A stretch of DNA of 64,000 bases from Ampelomyces quisqualis (Eukaryota > Ascomycota > Dothideomycetes > Pleosporales > Phaeosphaeriaceae): positions 2,110,501 through 2,174,500 of the forward strand of contig JAGTXZ010000002.1 in NCBI GenBank assembly GCA_018398575.1. Direction: 5' to 3'. Below, one piece after another: positions 1 through 9,818 of this stretch. Position numbers and translations under genes: made by a program. Numbering within the stretch: the first letter of the stretch is position 1; every line of letters begins with the position of its first letter. Under the pieces are notes generated by a model, which did not search any database, was not told the DNA's origin, and saw only the letters and a list, made by a program, of their open reading frames with translations.

Positions 1-603
1 TTCCGCGAGTGCTTTGGTAATTGTTGCGCTGGGCTCGAAGGGCTTGTAGGTCTTGAATTTGTGTACTGTCCGATCCAACTGTGCTTCCGCTCCTCGAACA
101 CCTCCACGACGTGTAGCATATATGGTATCAAGTTTTTCGGAAATGACTTCCAAATGCTGCTTTGGGTCTCTTTCCTCTATCTGCGATTTGTCCCCTGACT
201 GAACCCTTTGATCGTATTCCCGTTCGAGCTCTGCCAGCTCTGCTTTCACTCTGAGCAGCTTGGCCTCAAACGTCTCTTTCTCCTCATCGCTATCATCGCC
301 GAAGATCTCGCCTCGACGTCGCCTCGCTCGGGTGGATGTGCCATATGAGCGGCGCTGGGCCGCGATGTTGTCTGAGAAGTCGACGCCTTGAGCATCTACT
401 CGAGCAGGCTGGAAACGGCTGCGCGCTTGGTCGGGATGAAATCGCTGGCGGTCTACAGCGGGATCTTCATCCTCGTCCTCAGACACGACTGTAGATGCTT
501 GGATTGTTGAGACATCTTCGGCGAGATCGGGGGTTTCATAGATATCTGGAGCTGTGTCTATACCAGGAAGGTTGTCGTACTTTGGTCTTGTCGCTTCGGA
601 CAT
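1..603 (-). CDS. Dynactin subunit 2 (dynamitin, p50), N-terminal part
   Basis: Partial gene: 201 codons from the ATG at 603 run leftwards off the window with no stop or intron. The product starts MSEATRPKYDNLPGIDTAPD and continues with an acidic stretch (VSEDEDEDP), the motif DIYETPD and then heptad-rich helix (FEAKLLRVKAELAELEREYD). The short N-terminal motif followed by coiled coil is characteristic of dynamitin, the shoulder subunit of dynactin that links dynein to cargo on microtubules. RRRRGEIFGDDSDEEKETFE near residue 115-135 fits the family. The rest of the coiled-coil region is missing only because the window ends. It is followed by the ARPC2 gene on the same strand upstream, 310 bp away. 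Family assignment is from motif recognition, not a search. Confidence 0.85.
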   Translation of the reverse strand, partial: MSEATRPKYDNLPGIDTAPDIYETPDLAEDVSTIQASTVVSEDEDEDPAVDRQRFHPDQARSRFQPARVDAQGVDFSDNIAAQRRSYGTSTRARRRRGEIFGDDSDEEKETFEAKLLRVKAELAELEREYDQRVQSGDKSQIEERDPKQHLEVISEKLDTIYATRRGGVRGAEAQLDRTVHKFKTYKPFEPSATITKALAE

Positions 604-913
604 TTTTGCGGGGTGTTGTGGTGTAGGGAAAGTCGAACCCGTCCAAGTGGAACTCGCGACAGATGCACGTGGTCTGTGCGCTTAGTAGCGTAAGTCAAGA
701 TTGTGCTGGTTCAATTGTGAATGTGATGATTGATGATGATTGGCATGATGTTGATTTCTTTTCTCGTGTAGCTTGCTGACCGCTGCACGGCAGAATCAGA
801 TACAATGTCTCATTTCAAATGCCATGCCGCTCTACTCCACCACGAGTGCGACTCGTTCACAGAACCATTTCGACCCGCACTTGGTCGTTGGATCACATTG
901 CTTACTATGTAGC
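604..913. other. Intergenic: dynamitin promoter and ARPC2 3' end
   Basis: A 310-bp space between two genes read leftwards. It must hold the dynamitin promoter and the ARPC2 3' untranslated region. I see no ORF with family resemblance and no clear element apart from a short TGATGATTGATGATGAT run near 725-741. Confidence 0.5.
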
Positions 914-2063
914 TTATGCCTGCATCTTGAATGTTCGACCGCTGGCGGTCTTGCGTTCCTTTTCCTCGGCCTCGGGCCTTGCTCTTCGGAGCACTACAGT
1001 CTGTCAGCGAGCATTCCGATGAGGGCGGCTTCAGGGACGTGCCTTGGAGGAAATCGGCGGTCCGCTTGCGCATCCTTGAATGAATAAACGCCTTGGAGGC
1101 CTTGATGTGGTAATGGAAATAGTCTCGGAATGTTTGAATGTGCGAAATGACCTCTGCTCGTCGTGCCTGTGTCAAATGGCGAGGGAAGAGGACTGTCCTT
1201 GTTAGATACGGCTGTCAGATACCTGGTGTGATCTTACCAAAGGTGATGTAACCAATCTCGCCAGAGGTAGAGGTGCTGACGCCTGGGAAGCCCTGCAGTT
1301 CCAGGGGCGGCTCGTTGCGGAAAAGTACTTGCGGCGCGTTCTGGATGGCTCTTCGTCGGGCGTCGACGAACTCCTGCAAGAACACCTTGCCGAATATCCT
1401 GTCCGTCTCCTCCCGGAAGATTGTTGAGAAGATGACTGTGACTCGATCGTGGCTGGCCTTGACGTATATCGCTTCCTCCTCTCGGTAGTGGATCGCGCGT
1501 GTTTCGCCGCCCTCGGCGATACCTTGGGGGGCAGCCTCAGACGTGTACTTGGAAGCCTCCTCTTGCAGCTTGTGAAACTCATCGAAAGCTTGCTCGAAGG
1601 GTGCAGCCATTGCATTACGCTTGAGGAGGGATACGCGCCGGACGAGGTCGTCTTTTCCGTCTGTCTCCGAGTCAGCAACGTCGGTAGCTTTGGCGGGCAG
1701 TCGACGGTACCCTGATCCTCTGGCAGATGCTCCAGATCTACGAGCACCGAGAAGTCGTATCCTGACTCCGGAGCGACAATGTACGGTCCGTACTCGCGCT
1801 CCAGTATCGACTGTGCGCCATACTGCACCAGTTCCTGGTAGCACTTGATGCGCAACGACACCAGAATCTTGCTCTTGCTTTCTGGAGTCGAGATGTGGAA
1901 TGTGACGCCGTCGAAGTCGGACACGACCTGGTCAATGTTGGCGGGAGCTCCTCTGCATGCAGTCAGCGGCCTGCTGGCGGAAGTCGCGGGGTGGGTCGCA
2001 CCCATTCACGCGGTCGCGGAGGAGAGACTCGATGAGCACGTTCTGGTAGTCGAGGAGAAGCAT
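914..2063 (-). CDS. ARC35: Arp2/3 complex 34-kDa subunit (ARPC2)
   Basis: Five exons: 2063-2002, 1952-1711, 1660-1238, 1192-1043, 993-914, giving 318 aa. It starts MLLLDYQNVLIESLLRDRVN, the usual N-terminus of fungal ARPC2. It continues through DQVVSDFDGVTFHIS, EREYGPYIVAPESGYDFSV, LLKRNAMAAPFEQAF, VLFRNEPPLELQG, LFPRHL and SHIQTFRDYFHYHIKASKAF, and ends KTASGRTFKMQA. These are consecutive family landmarks. ARPC2 and ARPC4 form the core that holds the Arp2/3 actin-nucleating complex on the mother filament, for example in endocytic patches. Introns are 49, 50, 45 and 49 nt. The last (994-1042) has a GC donor, which is the only junction that restores the conserved FLQV..RARPE segment. Length is normal for the family. 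It is head-to-head with DIP2. Confidence 0.93.
994..1042 (-). other. GC-AG intron in ARPC2
   Basis: Read on the minus strand the exon ends CTCCAAG and the intron begins GCACGT, with a GCTGAC branch site and a CTGTAG acceptor. Removing it joins DFLQ to VLRRARPEAEEKERKTASG, the expected ARPC2 C-terminus. Without splicing the frame runs into unrelated sequence. No GT donor nearby restores the frame. Confidence 0.8.
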
Positions 2064-2385
2064 GGCGGCGGCGTGGCTCCAAAGCGTGGGGCGTGATCGA
2101 TGTGGCGGGGAGCTGTGGCGTGCCTGGTGGCCCTGGTCTTGGGCGATGCGGAGCCCGCTCGGGGGTGATCAGAACTACCGAGTATCTAACGGCAGGTATC
2201 TTAGCGTCGAATTATGCCTGCCAAAAAGTCGCGCGAAAAGATCGGGGCAGGGCTTCACCACGGCCGCTGTCGCATACCCGCACAACGCATCCGAACGCCG
2301 AAATGGCTCTGTGCGTGCCCCAATAACAATCTGTTTGTCTCGATTCCGTAACTGATCCCCGCGTTCGGTGCACACCCGCGCGACC
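2064..2385. promoter_or_regulatory. Divergent promoter region, ARPC2 / DIP2
   Basis: A 322-bp space between two start codons facing away from each other (2063 minus, 2386 plus). It must contain both promoters and both 5' leaders. No TATA box or other named element is clear to me; the sequence is GC-rich near the ARPC2 side. Confidence 0.45.
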
Positions 2386-5308
2386 ATGGTGAGATCGTAC
2401 AGGTACGTGGCTGCTTCGGCCGTCGTTGAGCGATTGCTGACTTCACCGCAGCAAATACGAGCAGTCTGATGCTTTCGGCGTGGTCGCGACGGCCACATCA
2501 AACATCGTGTGGACGCGGGAAAGCGCCGCCCAACCCGGCTCCACTCGACCTGCCGGTGCTGGGCGCGCATACGCCGCCGCAAACGAAGAGGTTCTGTGCT
2601 GGGACGTAAAGAAGGGAGAACTCCTGAGCCGGTGGCGCGATGCCTCTTGCACAGACGAGGTTACTGTAATATGTCCGAGTGGGGTTGATCAGGACGTGTT
2701 CGCCGTGGGCTACGCCGACGGAAGCATACGAATATGGGATGCACGCACATCCAGAGCCATAATAAGCTTCAACGGACACAAGTCCGCAGTCACTACCTTG
2801 GCTTTCGACCAAACCGGCGTGCGATTAGCGAGTGGTTCCAAGGACACCGACATTGTGATATGGGACCTCGTCTCCGAAACTGGACTGTTCAAGCTGAGAG
2901 GGCACAAGGGCCAAGTCACCGGCCTGCACTTCTTGCATCCGGCCAGTGCCAGCGAAGAAGAGGCTGAAGATGCCAGAATGGACTCGGATCAAGTATTCCT
3001 GCTCTCCACCAGCAAAGATGCCCTGATCAAGATCTGGGATGTAGCCTCGCAACATTGCATAGAAACACACATTGCGCAAACTAACGGAGAGTGTTGGGCG
3101 CTGGGCGTATCACCAGATGGAAGCGGTTGTATGACCGCAGGGAATGACGGCGAACTCAAAGTCTGGGCCATCGATCTGCAGGGTCTTCGAAGAGCAGGAT
3201 TGGCCGTCGGCGAAACTTCAGAACAGCACTATCTCACAACGAGAGGTATCCTCTATCGCCAGGGGAAGGACCGAACACAAGGGATTGCCTTCTATGCGAG
3301 GTCCGACTACCTGGCGGTTCATGGTGCGGAGAAGGCTGTGGAGATCTGGCGGATACGAAGCGAAGAGGAAGTGCGGAAAAGCTTGGCACGAAAGAGAAAA
3401 AGAAAGCGCGAGAAGGCCAAAAACGAAACGAACGGAGATGCACAGGAGCTCGAAGAAAGCGAAGACAAGATCAACATCGTGGATGCCGAAATCAGTGAGG
3501 TCATTGTACCGTATGTGACTGTGCGGACAGCTGGCAAGGTCAGATCGGTCTCATGGATGCACACAAGGGGAAGCAAGAAGTTGCAATTACTGGTCGGCAC
3601 CAACAACAATCTCATCGACGTCTACGAGATACCGCAGAAAGGGAAGACAAAGACAGAAGAAGCACCGGACTACAATCGGACGCTGTCTGTTGAGCTTGCA
3701 GGCCATAGGAATGACATTCGCGCGCTGGCTCTCAGCTCCGACGATCGAATGCTAGCATCAGCATCAAGCGGAGGGCTCAAGATCTGGAACGTGCGAACAC
3801 AAAACTGTCTTCGGACACTAGAGTGCGGGTACGCACTTTGTTGCGCCTTCCTCCCAGGTGACAAGATTGTCGTTGTTGGAACGAAAGATGGAGATATCGA
3901 ATTCTACGACATTGCCGCATCTTCACAACTAGACAAACTTCCTGCGCACGAGGGAGCAGTATGGACGATGCAAGTGCACCCTGATGGCAAGTCGCTCATC
4001 ACGGGGAGTGCAGACAAGTCTGTCAAGTTTTGGAACTTCGAGATTGTGCAAGAAGAGATCCCTGGAACCAAGCGCACGGTGCCTCGCCTCAAGCTCGTAC
4101 AGTCGCGGATACTCAAAGTCAACGATGATGTCTTGAGTGTGCAGTTCTCGCCAGACTCGCGGCTCCTCGCCGTGGCGACTCTGGACAACACAGTTAAAGT
4201 CTTCTTCGTCGACTCATTGAAGCTCTTCCTCAACCTCTACGGCCACAAACTCCCCGTTCTCAACATGTCCATATCCAGCGACAGTAAACTCATCGCCACA
4301 TGTTCCGCGGACAAGAACGTCCGCATCTGGGGCCTCGACTTTGGCGACTGCCACAAAGCTCTCTTTGGCCACCAAGACAGCATCATGCAAATCGGCTTCA
4401 TCCCGCACCCTGTCGACGGCGACGACAAACACATCTTCTTCAGTGCCAGCAAAGACAAAACCATCAAGTCCTGGGACGCCGACAAATTCGAGCAAATCCA
4501 GCGTTTCAAAGGCCACCACGGCGAAATCTGGGCCATGACCGTCGCCCGCACAGGGGACTTCGTTGTAACAGCCAGCCACGACAAATCCATACGCATCTGG
4601 AGCAAGTCAGACGAGCCCATTTTCCTCGAAGAAGAACGCGAACGCGAACTCGAAGAGCTCTACGAAAGCACCCTCGCCACCTCCCTCGACGACGAAGAAA
4701 ATGCCACAGGCGACCGGCCCGAAGCAATCGACCCGTCCAAACAAACCATCTCCACCCTCACCGCAGGCGAACGCATCCAAGAAGCCCTCGACCTCGGCCT
4801 AACCGACCTCGCCACCATGCGCGACTGGAACACTCAGCGCCGCGCAAACCCCAAACTCGCCCCTCCACAGCGCAACCCCATCTTCACCGCTCTAGGCAAC
4901 ATATCCGCAGAGCGCCACGTCCTCACCACACTCTCCAAGATCCCCGCGGCCTCGCTCCACGACGCCCTCCTCGTCCTGCCTTTTTCCTCCCTCCCCGCCT
5001 TATTCACCTTCCTCGCCATCTGGATCCGCAGGCAGTGGAACGTCACGCTGACGTGTCGCGTCTTGTTCTTCATGCTTACCACGCACCAGAAGCAAATCGT
5101 GTCGAGCCGCGAGCTGAAGGGCGTGTTGGAGGATGCAAGGGCTGATTTGAGGCGCATGTTGATGCGCAACAAGGACGAGATTGGGTTCAATGTTGCTGCG
5201 TTGAGGTTCCTTGGCGAGAGGGTCGATGAGGCGCAGTATGTGAGGTTGGAGGACGTTGATGCTGGGGGTGGGGAGACGAGGAAGAGGGCGTTTGTAGATG
5301 TTGCGTAG
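2386..5308 (+). CDS. DIP2: U3 snoRNP protein UTP12/DIP2 (WDR3 homologue)
   Basis: Two exons, 2386-2402 and 2452-5308, giving 957 aa. The 17-nt first exon supplies MVRSYS and joins KYEQSDAFGVVATATSNIVW, matching the family's usual N-terminus; the 49-nt intron has a GTACGT donor and a GCTGAC branch site. The body is about a dozen WD40 repeats (GHKSAVTTLAFDQTGVRLAS, AHEGAVWTMQVHPDGKSLIT, GHHGEIWAMTVARTGDFVVT). A basic linker, ARKRKRKREKAKNE, sits near residue 315 between the two propellers. The C-terminus (about residues 840-930) is the Utp12 domain: LPFSSLPALFTFLAIWIRRQ followed by LFFMLTTHQKQIVSS. UTP12 is part of the UTP-B module of the nucleolar small-subunit processome, needed for 18S rRNA maturation. 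Full length for the family. Confidence 0.95.
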
Positions 5309-5592
5309 GCGGAAGGGCTGGGGGAAGCAGTTTCGAGTAGCAAGTTGTTGTTTTTTCCAAACTGTCACCTGGTCGGTAGCATGAGGAAAGTTTTTACGCA
5401 GAAGAAGAGAAGAAAAAAAAAGTGGTTCAGCGATATGTTGCAGTGCAGTGCGCGTGGTATTTGGCTGATACTTTCACGTTTGTATCGACACAAGTTATCC
5501 ATGATTGAACCTCGACATCCTTGTTCCCAAGGACAACCTCCCCACGCTCCTCCCATCCCATCTCATCGATAGATACCAACAAACAACCCAGC

Positions 5593-6432
5593 CTACCTCA
5601 TCGCCTTCAAGAAATTCTTCTCCTTGATATCCGCCCTCCGCTTCCCCCTCATCACCTTGGTAAGTTCCTCCCTCACGCCGCGCGCCTGGACCGCGCCCTC
5701 CAAGCCACCATTCGCGCCCGGTAAATCCACCGTCTGTTCAAACAGCGGGATCTTCGGGACCAACAAGTCAGGATTCAGCGCCTGTTCCTTGCGCAGCCGT
5801 TTCGCAGCCACGCGGCGTTGTTTCTTCGACTTGGCTGAAACCCGCACGTCAGCAAACCAGACAGGAATGGATTGCAAGGGGAGGAAAAAGGAAAAAAAGT
5901 TTGAGGGGGGGCAGAAAAGGACATGGACAACAAGAAACATACAGAATAAATCGCCCAACGCATCCTTTTCGCCCGTTTTTTCCTGCCGGCTTAATATCGT
6001 CCACAACCACGCTGGATACTCGTCGTCGGCCAGGGCGACGGGATCGGTCTTGTTTTTCTCGAAATTCAGTCCTTTGAGTGGTGTGCCTGCTACGATGCTG
6101 CTTTTCACGAGCGGTGCGGGTTTCTTCTTCGCGGCGTCGCTCGCTATCGCTGGGGATGGACCGCTTGCGCCGGGCGTGAGAAAGTCGCTAGAGGTCTGCG
6201 CGGGGTCGATTGCTGTTGCTCGTGCGCCAGATTTGGAAAGCTCGCTAAAGGAGCGTGCGCCGGAGGTAGACGTTGCTGTCCGAGGGGTAGAAGGAGGTGT
6301 TTGTGTTGCGGCGTTGGCGGAGATGGGTGTTGCGTTTGAGGGGCGGGTCAACGAGGTGATGGAGCGGTGGGATTGGGAAGGCAAGGGTATTCGGGCCTTG
6401 GATGCGGTACAGAGACAATTGCGATAGTTCAT
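5593..6432 (-). CDS. MRPL37: Mitochondrial large ribosomal subunit protein mL54
   Basis: Two exons, 6432-5943 and 5834-5593, giving 243 aa. The N-terminus (MNYRNCLCTASKARIPLPSQ) is basic, Ser/Arg-rich and lacks acidic residues, like a mitochondrial presequence. The family core is VKSSIVAGTPLKGLNF, KTDPVALADDEYPAWLW, SKKQRRVAAKRLRKEQ and a C-terminal ADIKEKNFLKAMR, as in yeast Mrpl37/mL54 of the mitoribosome large subunit. The 108-nt intron (5835-5942) has a GTATGT donor, a GCTGAC branch site and a TTTCAG acceptor; it joins ALGDLF to SKSKKQ. The intron is a multiple of three and contains no stop, so an unspliced message would still encode a 279-aa product. The gene is convergent with DIP2 (284 bp between stops). 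Confidence 0.87.
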   Translation of the reverse strand: MNYRNCLCTASKARIPLPSQSHRSITSLTRPSNATPISANAATQTPPSTPRTATSTSGARSFSELSKSGARATAIDPAQTSSDFLTPGASGPSPAIASDAAKKKPAPLVKSSIVAGTPLKGLNFEKNKTDPVALADDEYPAWLWTILSRQEKTGEKDALGDLFCMFLVVHVLFCPPSNFFSFFLPLQSIPVWFADVRVSAKSKKQRRVAAKRLRKEQALNPDLLVPKIPLFEQTVDLPGANGGLEGAVQARGVREELTKVMRGKRRADIKEKNFLKAMR

Positions 6433-7238
6433 CTTTACGTTGGTGGCGGGTTCATTGACAAATCTTCCTTCTTTACGATGTTCAACGTCAATGGGCTGGG
6501 ATCCTGGCTGCCGAAGTGTTTCTCCGAGTTCCGGGACGCGCTAGTCGGGTTCGTTTGTTCGAGGTGCTCACACAAGGTCATGCGCCCAAAATGGAAGCAT
6601 GAATGTGTGCCGCCGCATAATTCGTTCTTGGGCGCACATGCCGGCCTAGGTTTCTTGGTGGGCAGCTGCCAATTCATGCATGCTACCTTCCGCTTCCTAC
6701 GTGTCCCCGTGGGGTTCATGGTGGAGGGATGTCTAAGATGCCAAAGTTAAAACACTGTAACCATTGAGGGCTCGTGATAGCAACCTATGACCAGGCGTTA
6801 TAATGGGAAGATGTGCGCATGGCACAATGTTGAGTGTGTAGTTTGTGTTTTGATAGTATGTAGTTGTGTAAGAAAATGTGCAGTGAATGTAGTACAAATA
6901 TCTTTCCAACATTATCAAAACAGCCGTCCCTTGGAGCCTTCCACAACTGTAATCTCCATCACTAGTTGTTTCTACACATCAGAGATATAAGATAGATCGT
7001 AGGGAAAGAACGGGGTATATGTACCCCAGCCTGATCATGACCTCTAGAACGCCATTTCGTTCCGTGCATCCATAACAGGAGACAAATAGGAAAAAATACC
7101 GACAAGGACAGACACGAACGGTAAGTGAATAATATATACAGTGAAATGAGGGCGTAGACCGCCATGTTTGGTATCAAACAGAGGCGGGGGGGGGGGGAGC
7201 TTGATAGAGTTGAATGCGAGCTTGGGTCCCAGATAAGA
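6433..7238. other. Intergenic, no gene seen
   Basis: This 806-bp stretch lies between the mL54 start and the stop of the gene at 7239-8075, so it holds the mL54 promoter and a 3' untranslated region. The only structure I see is a run of about 13 G at 7186-7198. Short ORFs here show no family resemblance. Confidence 0.5.
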
Positions 7239-8075
7239 CTATATCCAAGCCTTTGCAGGAGTATGTTGTGGCATTCCCCAACGGTTGTCGAAAAGCGGCT
7301 GGATCTCCGACAGGTAGTCGGCGGCGCAATAAGCTGCCAGATTCTTTGATCGCATAACGGTCCAGTCCGCCTCGGCTTCGGCGTCTCGGATGACGCTTCC
7401 AAACTCCTCGACAATCTCGTTTAGCTGCTGCAACTCGCGGCCGAAGGGGTGAGCCTCTTCTGTGATGGATGAGTTGAACATATCGACCGAAGAGCGCTGC
7501 TCCCGGAGGTTTCGTAGTGAGCCCAAGCTGCCACCGGAGCCGATGTTGCCGTTGGACCTCTTTGCTGCTAGTCGTTCATGCGCGCGCTTGCTGTGAGAAA
7601 GTGCCCTCTGTGGGATTGCTGGGGTGGGTTCTACGACCTCTTCCTTGACTCGTTGCAAACTGGAGATTGAAGCAGATTTTCGAAGCTGCTTGCCACCCGA
7701 GGAGAAGTAGCCATAGAGGTGGTTTGGTGCTGGCGACGTGGGTGATGATTCCACGGAAGAAGCTTCAGTAAGGGTAGTGTCCCGCGATCCAACAGTAGAG
7801 GCGCGAGATCGAGTAGTTGAAGCGCTGTGGTCCGAGTCTTCTGCCGAAGAGTGGGTAGAAGCAGTTGAAGAAGAAATGTGCGTCATGTTTAGGTTTGTGA
7901 TGTCGGGAGCGTTGTAGCTTAGCATGTTGGTGGTCGAGACCAGAGCCACGGGCAGAGATATTTTGGCACGATCAATTTGCGTAGTGGGGTTCTTGACAGG
8001 CTGGCTTCGGGCTGGTGGCGACGACGGCACTTCAGACCGCTTAACGCGTCTAGTCATAGCACGGGCGAGTGACAT
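7239..8075 (-). CDS. Conserved fungal protein of unknown function, Ser-rich
   Basis: Single exon, 278 aa, start at 8075. I do not recognise an enzyme or named domain. After a basic N-terminus (MSLARAMTRRVKRSEV) comes MLSYNAPDITNLNM at about residue 51, which may be an alternative start. A Ser/Thr-rich segment (residues about 65-125) follows, then the motif NHLYGYFSSGGKQLRKSASI. The C-terminal 80 residues are more ordered and helical (FGRELQQLNEIVEEFGSVIR, DYLSEIQPLFDNRWG). The length, steady codon use and ordered C-terminus support a real gene. The RKSAS sites and low-complexity region suggest a phosphorylated, largely disordered protein; this is inference. The upstream 1.7 kb has no other gene, so a long 5' leader is possible. 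Confidence 0.75.
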   Translation of the reverse strand: MSLARAMTRRVKRSEVPSSPPARSQPVKNPTTQIDRAKISLPVALVSTTNMLSYNAPDITNLNMTHISSSTASTHSSAEDSDHSASTTRSRASTVGSRDTTLTEASSVESSPTSPAPNHLYGYFSSGGKQLRKSASISSLQRVKEEVVEPTPAIPQRALSHSKRAHERLAAKRSNGNIGSGGSLGSLRNLREQRSSVDMFNSSITEEAHPFGRELQQLNEIVEEFGSVIRDAEAEADWTVMRSKNLAAYCAADYLSEIQPLFDNRWGMPQHTPAKAWI

Positions 8076-9818
8076 ATTGATGGTTAATGCGGAGTTGTGT
8101 AGGATATTGCAATGAGGGTCCAGTGCGGCGGTCTAAGGGCCGGTAATTCCAGTAGCGATTGCAGTTGGTTGCTTGTCGAAGACAGCTGCAAGGTTGCGGG
8201 GTATGCGTGAGATAAATTGCTCTGATGGAGGCACGAGGTCGAAAAGGTGCACAGCCAAAGTTGCACTATGTGTGTCCAGGTCGAGTGTCGCGCTGCAATA
8301 GAAGGGGTGTGGAAAGTCGGTCACGCTGTGCTTTGCGACGTTGCGTCGGGGATGCGTGGGCTTGGTGCTACAGGCGTCTTACTTCGGGTTGTACAGGTGA
8401 TAGCAAGAGACGCAGTGAGTAAGCGTTGTGATTCCGGTGGCTGCCGATGCTATTTGCAGTGGTGTCCGAGATGGATTGGGTGTTATTTTGGCAGTTGTTT
8501 GTGTCGTCGCTGGTCTACACAGTAGCAGCTGGCGAAGAAGGACAGAAGTGGTAAGGAAGGGGAAGAAGAAGAGTCGTCTGTCAAAGAGCGTAGGGGACGT
8601 CCGGCTGTCGTAAGGAGCGAACAACCAGGTCGCGATCCAAGAGGGAGTGAATGGTGCTGGAAGGGCGAGCAGCCTGATGAAGAAGGCAGACGGTGGCCGA
8701 CGGTGCGGAAGCCTGTACGGAGTAGCGGCCCACCAGGACAGCCATGTTGAGCTGTCTCCCACAGAATCACAGATGGGAAGGCGCGACCGGGGCCGGCCAG
8801 CAAGGAATAGGAAGCGACAAGCGAAGCACAGCTGCCACAGGCTCACAGCACGCTCAGCCCACGCTGTGTGGGCGGGCCAAGGCCTGGCTGGGTTTAGCGC
8901 GTGATGCGTTTTCGACGCCTGGCGAATCGGGCGCCGACGCATGCCACGGCGCTAGCACGTCGCAGACTGGGCCGGGGCCCCAGCAATGTTTGCTTTGTCC
9001 CGCGCCTGCAGCTGCCGTCGCTGTTTCAACCCCCTCCAAGTGAGCGCATCGACAAAACCCGGGCCTGCAAACCAGGGCCCTCCCAACGCCGCCATGGACG
9101 CTGCCGCAACCTGCAGCCAGTGGCCTGAGGAACGCGCTGTCCGACGTTGAGTGACACCGAGCCGGCGCTGCCACCCCAGACTCCTTCTGGACCATTGTAC
9201 CGAGGCACGTACAACGCTTACTCGCCGTGCCTCGCCGCCGCCTGCATGAACCGCTCTCCTCCCGCCACTCAACGCTCAAATTTCCTTGTCAACTTGTCAA
9301 GTGGTTGTGCCTTGCGCAGCCCCGGTTTCGAAACAAGGCAAGAAGACGCGAGGCGACGATGCCGCCTCGTGTCCGCCTCGTCTGGCCCCGGTCGTCATCG
9401 CGGTCGATCTGCCGGCGCAATGTGTGGCGTGCATGGCATGGCAGTCTGCGCTCGCTGCTTGGTTCGGTGCCATGCACTGTAGTATAACATCAGAAATTAT
9501 TGTTCTTGCCCGACAGATGAAAAGTGCTGTCGAAAGACGACACTTGTCGCAGGTTGCTGACGTTGCTCAACTCAAAAGAGATGAAGGGATAGCGAAAAGC
9601 AAGGGCGGGACGTTGAGCCAAGGTTTAGTGAAACAAGTGCGGCGTTGCGACATCCTCAACTCTACTCGACCTCACTATCTACAGTCAACTGTCATGCGCC
9701 GCAGGCACCGATATTCATCCTGACCTCGCGATGCACCATGGCTAATGCACAAGCCACGAGTCTCTCCGAGATGGGCCAAAAGCTGTTCATATAGCGGAGC
9801 ACATAGGGTATCATAGTC
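8076..9818. other. Long GC-rich intergenic region
   Basis: About 1.7 kb between the start of the gene at 7239-8075 and the stop of PWP1. Several overlapping ORFs of 60-190 codons lie on both strands (for example 8379-8942 minus). They are Arg/Ser/Pro-rich, show no motif I recognise and overlap each other, as expected from GC-rich non-coding DNA. The motif GTACGGAGTA occurs at 8715-8724. The region probably holds a long promoter and 5' leader. Confidence 0.5.

Noticed and set aside
4300..5145. 281-codon ORF, Arg/His/Pro-rich, inside DIP2
   Set aside because: Same strand but shifted frame of the UTP12 coding region; composition is that of a GC-rich shadow frame and no motif is present.
8379..8942. 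187-codon minus-strand ORF in the 1.7-kb GC-rich gap
   Set aside because: Overlaps several other ORFs, has no recognisable domain and unusual composition; best explained as chance.
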